DNA of 64,000 bases from NCBI GenBank assembly GCA_013399895.1, contig VXBA01002400.1, positions 310,752 to 374,751 of the forward strand. The letters run 5' to 3'. This DNA is from Serilophus lunatus. Its lineage: Eukaryota > Chordata > Aves > Passeriformes > Eurylaimidae. Numbering within the stretch: the stretch's first letter is position 1; each line of letters begins with the position of its first letter. Shown one piece after another: positions 26,258 to 38,157 of this stretch. The notes below the pieces were generated by a model. It was not told the DNA's origin. It saw only the letters and a program-made list of their open reading frames with translations, and ran no database searches. The position numbers were made by a program, and so were the translations under genes.

Positions 26258-29200
26258 TCTGAAGAAGTTTATTTTTGTCACAGTGCCCTACTCAGATTCA
26301 GAGGGTTCCTTTGCATTCAAACACAGGTATTTTCAATGGGCATTTTCTTCTTTATTGCTAATATATGATAAAAAGGAGTTAATGAGAATATCCAGTTCAA
26401 ATGTGATACCTGCTACATCATCCTGTGAGTAAGAGGACTAAGGAAAACGCTCTTTTGTCAGTTTGCCTTATGAATACCTCAAAGACACTTCAATGGTAAA
26501 GGCACTACAAAAACATATAGGAGGCAGAACTTTCAAAAATGAAGACTTAAAATATTGCTGTTGCTGCAGGGGATACTTCCACCCTACAGGATGCTGTCTG
26601 TAAGAACAAGTTCCTACACAGTTCCTACCTATTATACCTGCAGGACATAATGAGATTTCAAAGCCTCGGTGTTGTGTGAGTGATGCTTTTAAACAGAAGC
26701 ACCTTTCCTAAAGCAGCAAGGTTTGTATGGATAGATTGCCTACCTGTCTGCTTCTCTGTCTCCTTCTAATAACTTGTGGAATACAGTCACTTCCAACCAA
26801 ATTTAACATCAGGCTATGGTCTCCAAGGTAATTGCTCTCTCCTACGAGTTCTGTGCAAATGAGCAGCTAGAGACAATCTACAAAGTGAGTGTTTCTAGCT
26901 AGAAAAGAGCAACCAAACTTTTCAGAAGTAGTTGGCTCACCAATCAGCACAGACATTAAATCACAATAGCCCCATAGTTTACCTGAGCATCACAGAACAC
27001 ATTTAAGTGGAGTTACATGTGCACCTATCCATATGTTGAAAAGGAATCAGGAAACAATCATCAGAAGCTGGTTTTGCTGTTTGAACAGTATTTTTGCCTT
27101 TGACTCTCTGTAGATTTGGGGTTTAAAGAGAAAAACTCCAGATATGAAGACAGAGTATTCCTATATGCAACCCTAATGTTAAGAAAACTTCCCTTGATGC
27201 CTCTCAACAGCCACCATGGAGAGACAGAAAATACCTCTGATCCATCTCTCTTCCCAATCCCATTCTCTGTTGCTGTAAGAACCTAAGCTCCATTCAGACT
27301 GACAGAATCTACAGCAAATGCAAGGTAAGATTAAATAAACACAAGATATTATTGACATCTCAAAACCATCAAACCAATGTAAGAGTAAAACCATTTTGGG
27401 TTTAATGGACTGACTGGTTTGTGTTTTTCATGTGCCGTAGAGGATACCAAGTTTCAATGAGCACACGAAATGAGGAAAGGAATGGGCAAGGAAAATTTGT
27501 GTCCTTTTCCATCCAATACGCAGAATAATCCATATCTACCTAGCCTAGTTTTCCATTTCTCTGAATTAAATGCAATAAACCAGGACAGCAGCTGCTGTAT
27601 TTTGTCGTGTTGCTTTGTTTTCCTAAAGAAGAATGTTTAGACTTATCAGTTTGACAACTTCAGCATCAATTAACAATTGGATCTCAAAAGGGCATCTTCT
27701 GCTACAAAGTTCAATGTGAGATCAATTCCAAAGCCTATTAACAGAAGACAGTGGACTGCAACCTTGCTTACGTTCAAAAAAAAAAAAGCAACAGGACTCG
27801 TAGAGATGGATACATTTTATCACAAAAGGACTGGAAAATAATGAAATATCAGATGTGAATATAAGTATTATTTGGATTTTAGAATGTCAGGCTCTGTCAT
27901 TCCAAAAGCCTACATAGGAGATACCCAAAAACTATCCCTGCCAAATCAACGGTGGAAAACACCAGAGATAACACTTTAGGTCTGGAACACAAAAGTGTGT
28001 CTCATCACTGCAGCACTGTGGCCACAAAAATAATACCATCATCTCCATGAGAATAAAGATTCTTTTAAGGCCATATAATACAATCATTGCATAGTTGTCA
28101 CAGAAAGCTATTCAAGGGTTTTTTCCTTAATCTAGATTTCATTTTAAGCAAAATTAAGCAATTTACATTAATATGAGAAAATAAGAATAGGAGAAAACTG
28201 TTTCAGTCAAGTTTAATACTTGTAATACTAATACCCTCTTAAGATCACAGATATAGTTTGATTCTTCTGTTCAACTAAACCACTGCTTTACACATGAAAC
28301 ACTATCAGTTTAAAAATATCTCTGGAATAGCACTGATTGCTTTTTTCTTTTTTATCTATACAAGAAAAATTGTATCAGGATCTCTTTTAAATTAGTTTTT
28401 AGTATGCAGTATCTCCACCATGGCCACGATTTGGAAATTTATGTTATTAAAAATACAAAGAAGTTAGATTAAAGGGGTAAAATTACTTTACATCACAGTG
28501 CTACACCACCTGAAAAGAGACTGTTTCAAGAACTTTACCATGCTTGATACACTTTTGCTGAAAAAAGTCAAGATTAAAGAAAAAGACAGTAAATAGTCAA
28601 AAGAAGTGAATTTGCTCAAGGTGCAAAAAGTTCTACATTACTCACTTGAGCAAACACAGGACTCATTTTCCAAGTCCCTTAATGAGTAAGTGAGCTGAAA
28701 CTAGTTTTAGTTATTTGACTCTGGTTACAGTCAAGCAGAGTCTTGTTGCTAAAACCTCAATTACCACTTTGAGAATTGAAGTGTTGATGGAGGGTTTGTT
28801 TATGCCATGTGCCTTCGGAAGGCTGTCTATAGCAATATGCTTTCTTCTTTAGGGACAGAGTAACTTGGATCCAAACTATGATCCAGAACAATGACCATGA
28901 TATTTTTCATAAATCTGTTGGTGACAGCTTTTTAACTGCTCCAGTCAGTGCTAAATATCTCAAATTCCTATCCTGGTACAGAAATGTAACAGCCACACTG
29001 ACTTGATGAAAAGGCTCCCACATTACTAAGTTGAAATTCCCTTTTTGCTCCTGGTCTGTCTTGAATGGAAAGCTTTAGTAGTGGCAGTGATCAACAGCAA
29101 ACACGTGGGAAACACTCCCTTCTGAATTTATTAATAAAGAATATTTGCAAGTTTAAAAGTACCTCAAAATATCTGCTTTACATCACCCCAAACACAAAAT

Positions 29201-29921
29201 ATTTGAGTACAAAGGGAGAAATACACAGTAATTATAACACTTGATTACTTACCAATATTTCTACAATAAAATAATGAAATTAAGCATTTGGCCTTTTATA
29301 CAGTTCTCAGGTGACCAAATTAGGAAGCTTCCAAAATGTGAAATTACCTTCACAGAACTTTTTGCTCCATACCACTGCTAGAACATGCATTCCCTTATTC
29401 AGGCTTTGAAGGATGATAAAGACAAACAGACATGGATAGTAGCTGAAAGTAGCTGAGCTGTGTCTAACAGATATATAAAAATATATACTCATACACATGA
29501 CAAAATATGCAGATATATGTATAGACAAAGAAAGCAAGATAACTTTATTTGGTTCTGTGTTACTACCTACTGCTGAAAGAAAAATAAAGCAACCAAACAT
29601 TAAACTGCTTTTGCCAGGAAGAAATTTGCTGCACCAACATATACCACAAACCCCAAATATCTGGGTTTTGTGTGTCTGGCTACACATACAAAACCTGTTT
29701 GTAAACCTTTGATTTGAGACTGTCAATGACTAGATATGGTAAAATGACAGTAGTAAGAAAATAAAAAAAACCCCAAACATTATTATGCACATTATATTAG
29801 AACTCTGAGATAGAAAAGAAGGTATAATTACAAAGGTCAGGGAGAACCTAGACTGATGCTTTGTTATTTTTAACTCCCCTTTGACATCTACCATTTATAC
29901 AGAGTATTTACTACCAAATTA

Positions 29922-30102
29922 GGATGGGATTTTCAAATGCTCTCAATATTGGTTAAGTCTGCTACCACTGAAGTTAATGGGGGCCAGATTCACAGATGGT
30001 GTAAATCGGCTTAATCCTATAAAATCCAGCTTTGAGTATTTTATCACTAACTTCACTGAGTACAGATGAGGCCACTGCTGAGTCTTTTGAAAATCCCACT
30101 CC
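29922..30102. mobile_element. Ancient short inverted-repeat element (MITE-like)
   Basis: The two ends form an imperfect terminal inverted repeat of about 54 bases. The left end starts GGATGGGATTTTCAAATGC and the reverse of the right end starts GGAGTGGGATTTTCAAAAG. Both end in GAAGTT, and by eye they agree at about two thirds of positions. The interior contains CAGATGGTGTAAATCGG. TTA lies directly outside both ends (29919-29921, 30103-30105), as a 3-bp target duplication would. With a length of 181 bp and no coding potential, this fits a non-autonomous DNA transposon. The motifs resemble old repeats I associate with amniote genomes, but I cannot give the family name with confidence. Confidence 0.65.
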
Positions 30103-33100
30103 TTAATTCTTATGCACACAGTAAATTTAAAACTCAGTAATTAAAAAAAAAATAAAATTCTAGGCAAAATGAGGCTACTAGCTTCAGAGGACTCAACTTG
30201 TCCTCTCAATGAACATCTCAGCTGAAGCCTGTAATTCACTTTGAAAAGACACACATCTACATATATTATTATTAAATAGAAGCCTGGCTCTGTCTAAGGG
30301 AAATAGTGATATGATGCTGACTAATTCACAATCAGCTAAACAATTGTGAACTAAATATCCTAAAAAGCTATTTGATAAAATCAAGGGAGGCCAACCACAG
30401 GTACAATAGCTAGTTTTTATATTATCTTCATCTGAGAAAAATCAGGACTGTAATTACAATGTATTAATTTCATGATGCAACTGTACAACTGAAAATATTG
30501 GTTCACTTCATTTGCCATCAACCTTAAGAAGTTGTAAATCCCTTTGTAAATAATAAAGTGAAAGCAAAGATATGATCTGTTTGTCATAAGAGCAAAGGAG
30601 ATGACATTCTCTGTGAGGATCAACTTATAAGGGAATAAATTTCACAGTGCAGTGCAGAAGGAAAAGTGAGCATTGCAATTATACTGTTAATTTTCACTTC
30701 TCAAGTGTAATAACAAATCCAGTAGCTCCAGCTATGCCAAAACACTTCTATTTCTTTTTGTATCACAGACAAAAAAACTGGAAAGACCAAACTGCTGAAG
30801 CACTGAAATGTCAAAGAACTGATTAGGTAACATGATCAGGGCTCTACTGGGCAGTTTGTATTTCACACTGTTTGGGAAAGCAAAACCCCTTGTGCAGCCC
30901 CTTCCCACCTTGTTTGCAAACCCTCACTCTATATGTGGCAATCATTTTCAGCCTCAACATTAGACTGGAGGCTTCCAACTACATTTATAGAAAGTGTGAA
31001 GTATGGGTTATGTCACATCCCATTTAGTGCTCAGTGTGTCTCTCTGAAGACATTCTGATATTACAGAGCCAAAGACAAAAATAATAGACAAAGACAATAA
31101 AATGCATTTGATCAGCTGTGTACCAGGGAATAGTCTAACCTCCTGCCTCACTACACAGGTGAATAGACAGAACGGTCACTGACTGAAGGATCAGGCTTAT
31201 GAGAAGGCCAAGCATCTCTGAAACAAAGTGAAAAAGTTCTACAGATGACTTGGAGGTTTTCATCTTACACAGACACAGAACGTGATACAAAAATTACTTC
31301 TGAGGTTTTTACACTAATTTAGTTAAACACTGTCAGATGGCATAACATCATCATATGTCAGTGGCTTATCATGTCTCTGGCATAGAAAAACAAAGTACTT
31401 CTTAACTGAGACCGAAGATATGAAATAACAATTTCAACCTCATTCTTCTTTGAGACTGGAACCCATCTCACAACCTGTTTCACAATCAGAGTCATACAAT
31501 TTTGAAAGACTCTCTCTTTTTATCCCCTGTTGAGTTGAGTCACTCAATTGAAGGGCACATGTAGACCATTTCTACAGTTTTATTATGACAACAGCTCAAG
31601 TGCTATTCTGTATGATAATCTTGAGATCCCTTAACATGTTACCCCTTTTAATCAATAGTTCACTTACTCCTTTTTGCCCCACAACTAAATTTGTGATTTC
31701 TGTAAAGCATCCCTAAAACAGTAATGCTTCTCACAATAACCTCAAAGTCACAAAGGGGTTTTATTGAAGTTGCCTTGTTGCAATACTTACACAGAACTCA
31801 AAATTGCTGGGCTCCCATCATCATGTGCCACTTACTTCTTTCATTATTAGCTTATATTCCTTCTGGCTGTTTTTTATTTATCCATGTACTATCTTGCAAC
31901 ACAGATCCACCTGTATGGTGCATGGTTTCATATACAGCATACACTGAGTAAGGTTTCTTCTCCTGTTTTCCTTCTCCATTTAGCAACTGAAATGACTAAA
32001 CTACAGCAAATGCTCACTGCAGGGTTAATAAATGACAGCAGGGCAAGTGCCCCTCCCAAAATCAAGAACCATCCTTAACACCTACATTCAAAATATATTG
32101 CCTAACCTTCCAGCAAGTTAAAACTTCTAAAATTTACCACACGAAGAGGTCATACAAAACCAGCCCAGGAAGAGGTGCTTGGGTTTTATTTGTAAGTGCA
32201 CTTTTGCTCTTAATTCCAGCGAGTGACAGACTCCTTGAAATAGTGCTTTCAGATCTCGTGTTCCATAGCAACACATAGTAACGGACACCCAATTTCTTTC
32301 TTCTTTTCCTTACAGAGAAATAGCAAAGAGGCAAATCCAGATGCAAAGGAATCAAACAAGATTTCTTCCATGATGTGCCCCTTGATAACTACAGGTGTTC
32401 CAAAGCTGATTACAAAAGGTGGGATTTCAGGAGAACATTGTTGAAGGTTGGTCTCCTTAGGAAAATATAAGTACAATAAAACTCCACCATAGTGTTCATA
32501 GGGATTTACATACAAAGTTAAGAACAGAAATTAAAAAAAAAAAAAGGAGGGGGGGGGAAAGAAGGATCCCTCTCAGGCGTTAAATCTTTAATCCTTGATT
32601 ATTTGTCCAGCAAGGTGACAGATGGCAAATCTACTGCTATTATTAAAGCTCTTCCTCTGCATTGGCATCTGTTTTCCCTGGGGTAAGTAGAACAAGGGAG
32701 TTTGCCTGCCTAACCAAATCAGCCAAGGCTAGATATGACTCCTTCAGTAAATTAATACTGCGCAGAGCTACATATCCTCACACTGTCTTCTAGCATCATG
32801 CCTGCTAGTTATATATTGGGTTGTCATGATACTCTGCTCCAGTCTTTGCATAAAGGAGAATATAAACTGAAATTAATTTACACCTATCTACATATTTCTA
32901 GTACATGAATTGCTGACACAAATAGGCATCAAATATTACCAATCTCAACTGTAGTCATGGAAACAAGATCCAGGTATCAATCTGAATTTGGAATTCAAAA
33001 TGAATGATCATTAAAAGAAGGTTAGTATTGACAAACTCTTTGATACAGATGTGTGTTCCTGCGAGCATATGTAATCCCTTATCATACAGACCTAGACTGA

Positions 33101-33163
33101 GTCCTAGATAAGAATGAAGCTGAAAGGATTAATCTGTAGATTGCATCTATGGATGGGCAATCT

Positions 33164-33196
33164 GAGGTGTTGCCCAGATGAGAGTGTTGCCCAGAT
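33164..33196. repeat. Short direct duplication, period 17
   Basis: GTGTTGCCCAGAT occurs at 33167-33179 and again at 33184-33196, each preceded by a similar TGAG context. It is a small local duplication with no evident function. Confidence 0.8.
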
Positions 33197-33816
33197 TTCA
33201 GAACACTGCATTAAAGACAGAGTGATTTTAAATAAAAAGAATATTCCTGAAGGTACTAGTGACATATAACAAGAGTTTGCCATACAACTTAAAGAAGTGA
33301 ACACCTTTCTTTTTGTTTTAGTTCTCCCATGTAAATTATGTAAAAAAATCTATTGAAACAAAGTGAAGTTCCTGAGCTTTTCCTCATAGTCAGTCAATCC
33401 TCTTGATTCTATTGAGGCACATGTGAAATCTAAGTGGTTTCTGGCAGCAACATGGGAACATTGTTTCAGAAGGAGAAACTACAATCTAGTTCAGAACTCA
33501 ACCAGTCAAGGTTTTTGTCTTCCCTAAAACTAATTACATTCTTCCCTTCAAGACATAAAAGTTAAATTTTGCTCTAAATGACGTACAGCAATGATGGAAA
33601 TTTTATCCACATTTTAATGAAAGTATTTTTCATTCCTAGATGTGGAATGTTAGAATAAAATCATAAAGATACCAAGCTTTGAGACTCTGATGATTATTAC
33701 ATGCATAAAGCTACCCTTCCATACAACCCCAATTATAATACTGCAACCTACCTTCCACAAATAGACAACTGGTATTCAATACACAAAACTATTTTTTTTT
33801 TAAAATTTTTATTGGA

Positions 33817-33837
33817 GGGGAGGGGTGGGAAAGAGGG
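33817..33837 (+). other. G-quadruplex motif
   Basis: Four G runs (4, 4, 3 and 3) are separated by loops of 1, 1 and 5 bases, which fits the canonical G3+N1-7 pattern on the plus strand. It stands out in an otherwise AT-rich neighbourhood. Folding in vivo is not shown by sequence. Confidence 0.75.
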
Positions 33838-34020
33838 TAGAGGAGGGAAATTCATTCCCATTAGTTCCATTAACAGCCTTTTACAAACAATTTCAGACAA
33901 ACCAAATACAGACAAAGCAAAGAAGCCATCTGCACAATTAAATGGTCAGTCAGCACATTTAACTTATATAAGCCATATCACTGAACAATGTAAACACTAT
34001 CTCCCCGAGCTGACATGCTG

Positions 34021-34052
34021 AAAAAAAAAAAAAAAAGAAAAGAAAAAAAAAA
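34021..34052. repeat. A-rich tract
   Basis: This is an A16 run followed by GAAAAG and a further A run. I see no retrogene or SINE body joined to it, so it is treated as simple sequence. Confidence 0.85.
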
Positions 34053-34235
34053 GGCATCTTTCATGTGTTTGAAGCTGCTGTGAAGTGGTATACCTTGCTC
34101 TAGAGAAGAGGGCAAACATTACTTTATGTGTGAAGCAGATTTGGGAAGGAAACAGACTCTCAGTGGTGTTCTGTTTGTGAGCAAGATTAAAAGGGGGGAA
34201 GCTTGAAACATGAAAAATGCAGCAATCAGTACCTT

Positions 34236-34236
34236 N
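34236..34236. other. Single ambiguous base
   Basis: An isolated N lies in otherwise ordinary sequence. It may be a miscall or, as at 5030, a one-base placeholder for an unresolved join. Confidence 0.9.
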
Positions 34237-34534
34237 GAACAGATGTGAGTTAAAAGATGGAAGAAAAAAAGCATGTGATAAGAGAAGGCAGTTACCCATT
34301 GTGAAGGGAACATTTATTGTCTCCTGAAAAAACTCATTGTTTAATTCTGAGAAATACTTTTGGCAGGCAGGTTTGCTGAACTTCTTAATTATGGACAATT
34401 TGCTTTCTCCTGCCACCTAGATTATTAAACTGGCTGATTTATTTAGAATGAGCCTTTTGGCCTTTTGCATATAGAAAAAACCTATTAAACACTATGACTC
34501 AGGCATGTGCCATAATTTTTCCAGCAACAAAACA

Positions 34535-34632
34535 AAAGGTCAAAGGCTGAGCTTAGAATTGACAGGTTAGCTGTGCTGTAAATCAATACTAGCCTTTGTT
34601 GACCACAGCGATCACTTTATGGATAAAGGTCA
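34535..34632. promoter_or_regulatory. Cluster of three nuclear-receptor half-sites
   Basis: AAAGGTCA occurs at 34535-34542 and 34625-34632 on plus, and TTGACC (minus-strand GGTCAA) at 34599-34604. The extended half-site AAGGTCA is the kind bound by monomeric receptors such as the ERR and SF-1 families. The surrounding 34430-34700 is repeat-free and resembles conserved noncoding DNA. Regulatory function is inferred from motif clustering only. Confidence 0.25.
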
Positions 34633-36369
34633 AATCATTTAGATGGTTCAAAGAATAGTAATGAAGCCTTGTGCTTAAATCCATCCATTTTTCTACATTC
34701 TCAAAATATACTTCTCTTGTATTGGTCCTTCACTGAGCAGAAAGATGATATGATAAACTATAAATCATTTTGCTATCAGTCATAAATGTGAGAGAGACAG
34801 AAATCATCATCCATAAACTTCAAAAGTTCCCCTGACACCAGAAATTAAAAGGATGATGCCTTTCCCTGCTGGCCTAAGAGAGTGATTACTAGTGCTGTGC
34901 TGGTGCTGTAAAATACCACTTAATTTGGAATTCACCATGAGACTACTAATTGGGTCAATAGCCAGAAAGTGAAAGTCTGCAGTGACAGTCTGTCACTCAA
35001 GCATGCTTCTGTTACGTGCTTGGAGAAATTTTATGCATCTGAAAGATGCCACTAGCAATGGGATGCAGCTGCAATGACATGAGGACAAGCAAGGACTGGA
35101 GCAACAGCAGCTGAACCTGTGTGGAGGATGTGGGGCCTTTACACTGCAAACCCTCCTGGTACCCAGCTTATGTTTTCTACAGCACTGCCTCCCTCATCGT
35201 CCCATCACAAAGCAGTGCTCTGAGCCAAGCAGAGGAAAGCTCAGGGCTAGGCTAGAAGACAATTTATTTTGAAAACAGAAGTGTCTCAATGAATCCAGAC
35301 TAGCTCTGACTGTCCTTTGTGAGACAGGAACATGTTCATTGTCTACACTGAAAAGATAGAGCTAATTCACACAGATCTTTTCAAACAGACTCATCTCATA
35401 GATGAATTGATAAATTCAAGATAAATTGCTGCAGATAATTAGGTAAAATTAAACCATAAAACATTTAATTATATAATATTTAGAGTCCTCACTGGTTCTT
35501 CTATTGGAATAAACCCTGTAACTGGAGTTTCCAGTGTTTACTTTGCAAATGCATTCAGAAAGGCAGTGCCTTTTCTGATCATTTCTTTTGATCTGTGGAA
35601 GTTTTATTGGTTTCAACTTTTTTTTGCTACCGACTTAGCATTCTGATTAGCTACCACTCAGCCACTTCCCCATTGACAGATTCCTATTAGCAAGACTGTA
35701 AGCCACTTTGTCATTACACTGCAGGGGAGGCAGAGGCTTTCTCCTGTATTTTGTCAGCTTGGCAATCACAGATTTAGGATTCAGAAGAAAAGACAGATAG
35801 ATACTTTTCCCTGTTTTGAAGAAGGTCAGCAGCAGGAATTTGTCCCTTCCTGGAAAGTCTGGTAGTATTACTATTTTACACTTCACTGGAGTCAGTCAAG
35901 AAAGGTTAAAAAGTCTGAGGTTCTCTGTGAGGTCAGAAACATCAAGAAGCGAGTAAAGCCCATGGTCTTACCATGAGGTCTCAAAAGCTCTCCTCCCATT
36001 GCTTTGCTTTTGTTTAATGCCCATTTCTGCCCATCCTGTCAATACAACTTACAAGCGTTTGTATGTCCTTCAGGAAGGCTTTCTTCTCTTTATACCAAAA
36101 CCGTGTCTGAAATACAATTCTGCATGCAACCTGATTCAAAGGTCATACCCTTATATGCAACTATCAAAAAGATTTAAACAAACCTCTTAAGCTCAGCCTT
36201 TACATGCCATCTGTTCTGCTGGATCCACTGCCTCCTTTTCCTCATTTAAAAACTAGCAACAAGATCCCTGACATGGCTGTAGGATGGGCCTGTCAGTTCA
36301 CAAGAGATGTCATGCACAGATTACCTCTAAATGGAAGGATTCGTTTAAAATGGATAGGCACTATTTAGT

Positions 36370-36429
36370 TAATAATAATAACAACAACAAAATGATGATG
36401 ATGATGATAATGACAATAATAATAATAAT
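36370..36429. repeat. Compound trinucleotide microsatellite
   Basis: About 60 bases of AAT, AAC, ATG and again AAT trinucleotide units run in succession. This mixed motif order is typical of a mutated trinucleotide array and is a likely length polymorphism. Confidence 0.93.
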
Positions 36430-37500
36430 GGAGGGGAAAAAAAAAGGATCTTCCTGTGGTTTTCCAAAAGCATTCCAATGAGATTACTTACATTGCTTTG
36501 AAATTGGTTTGAGTTATGGGAAGGCCACAGCCCGAGACCAGCAGCTGAGACAGCAACAGAGATGAAAGTTTTTTAGCTTCCAGATTCAAGGGGGAACACA
36601 GCTGCTCCAGCTGGTCCCCTCAGATCTCAACACTTACTACAGTGATCCAGAGAGCGATAATGTTTTATGTCTTGGTTTGAAGAATGCATTAATAAAACCA
36701 GTCCTTAAATAGAATGAAAAAAACTCCATAATAATTAATCAACACTAAGCTTTCAGCTCTGGAAATTGAAGCAGGCTGATCTTGGGGAAGCTGGGTTCTG
36801 TTACACACTGAATTACCACCTCTGCATGAAACTCCCATTGGTGTGAGTCAGCACTAATTTTTTATTTTTTTTTTTTAATGACAGTTGTCTGTTTATGTTA
36901 ATGCCACGAATGAACTCAAATACAGCAGCATATATTTTAAATAACTATAGGAGTTTCTTGTAGAATATTGGAGGGGAAAAGAAAAAAATAAGTCAGTACT
37001 ACTAGATGGATCAAAGCAGGTACCAAGTGGTATCAAACGTGATACAAAACACATTTTCAAACCAAATCAGCAGCAATAACCTTAGTGAAAAGGAATGGGT
37101 CTCTTTAAGATCACTGTTCAACAGTCATCGTTGTGTGATATTTGTAAAATCACCTCTGGGAACTTCATGAGAAAGTTGGAGGATGAGGGATAGAAGACAT
37201 AAAAATGGCTTTTGGAGAAAATAGACATCTTATTCCAAATGTATGATTTCAATAACACTGTTAGTTTTAGAATTTACCTACAAACAACTACCTTTTTTTG
37301 TTTTAAAACAAAATTATATCATGGTTACAGTTGTTGTGAAAGTACTCAAGTCTATTTAAACTGAATTTATCCAGAGCCTAGAACTTTGTTGAAGCACAGA
37401 ATAAAGCACCAAACCAGAAATTCAAATTCAAATCTACAGGTTTGGTTTACAGAAAGGTTTCATTTCCCCAACTGAGAGCAGTGCAGACCACTGAGCATGC

Positions 37501-37520
37501 AATAATAATGATGATGATGA
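37501..37520. repeat. AAT/ATG trinucleotide microsatellite
   Basis: Three AAT units are followed by four ATG units. It is the same motif combination as the larger array about 1.1 kb upstream. Confidence 0.85.
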
Positions 37521-37600
37521 CACTAGTTTAACTTAGGTGCTTAAAAAATAACAGACCAACTTTGGGAATTTGCTTTCTGTAGTGCTGTATTCTTTGTCAG

Positions 37601-38152
37601 TGGTTTTGGCTGGGACAGAGTTGCTCTTCTCCATAGCAGCTGATAAGGGGCTGTGTTTCAGATTTGTGACCAAAAGATAGTTGATCACGCAGGAACCTTT
37701 TAATTATTGCTGAGCAGCGCACACACAACAGCAAAACCCTCAACCTGATTCACCAGGGACTGAGGGGAGAGCACAAGGAGCCAGGACAGCTGACCCCAGC
37801 TGACCCCAGGGATATCCCAGGCCATATGGCATCGTGCTCAGCCGGGCAAGGAAGAGGAAGGTGGGGTTGGACACAGGGACATTCGGAGTGATGGCATTTG
37901 TCTTCCCAAGTCATTGCCATGTGTGATGGAGCTCTGCTCTCCTGGGGATGGCTGAACACCTGCCTGCCCGTGAGAAGTGGTGAATGAGTTCCTTGTTTTG
38001 CTTCACTTGTCCATGCAGCTTTTGCTTTACCTATTGAACTGGTTATAGCTCAGCCCACAAGTTTTCTGACTTTGAACCTTATGATTCTGTCCCCCACCCC
38101 TCGGAAGAGAACGAGCAAGTGCCCGAGTGCCTGCTGGGATTAACCCACAACA
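37601..38152 (+). mobile_element. Solo endogenous-retrovirus LTR with 5-bp target duplication
   Basis: This 552-bp element begins TGGTTTTGGC, ends TAACCCACAACA, and is flanked on both sides by GTCAG (37596-37600 and 38153-38157). TG...CA ends with an intact 5-bp duplication are the signature of retroviral integration. A 5-bp duplication fits class III (ERVL-like) elements, though some other classes also make 5 bp. Internal sequence matches an LTR I recognise as widespread in birds, including GGGATATCCCAGGCCATATGG, GATGGCTGAACACCTGCC and the stretch leading to ATTGAACTGG near the 3' end. That last motif sits where a polyadenylation signal is expected, which sets the plus orientation. The internal genes are absent, so it is the product of LTR-LTR recombination. 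It carries no coding capacity. Confidence 0.92.
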
Positions 38153-38157
38153 GTCAG

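Larger units (their letters stand above)
22923..29921. other. Unique AT-rich sequence without a recognised gene
   Basis: I can name no gene or repeat here. Local features are a near-repeat of CATGAACAAGTC at 25770 and 25806, a T run near 25886, the alternating purine-pyrimidine tract at 26134-26158, the hairpin at 26228-26257, and an A run near 27778. A minus-strand frame of 139 codons at 29307-29726 has no recognisable content. Confidence 0.6.
30103..37595. other. Unique AT-rich sequence without a recognised gene
   Basis: I see no gene. The stretch includes a 17-base-period duplication at 33164-33196, a G-quadruplex motif at 33817-33837, an A-rich tract at 34021-34052, a single N at 34236, three AGGTCA half-sites at 34535-34632, an A/G homopolymer junction at 32533-32557, and trinucleotide microsatellites at 36370-36429 and 37501-37520. 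Confidence 0.6.

Noticed and set aside
29307..29726. 139-codon minus frame
   Set aside because: Hydrophobic, Cys/Phe-rich translation of AT-rich DNA with no motif. The strong donor-like GTAAGT nearby (29242-29247 on minus) lies beyond the stop.
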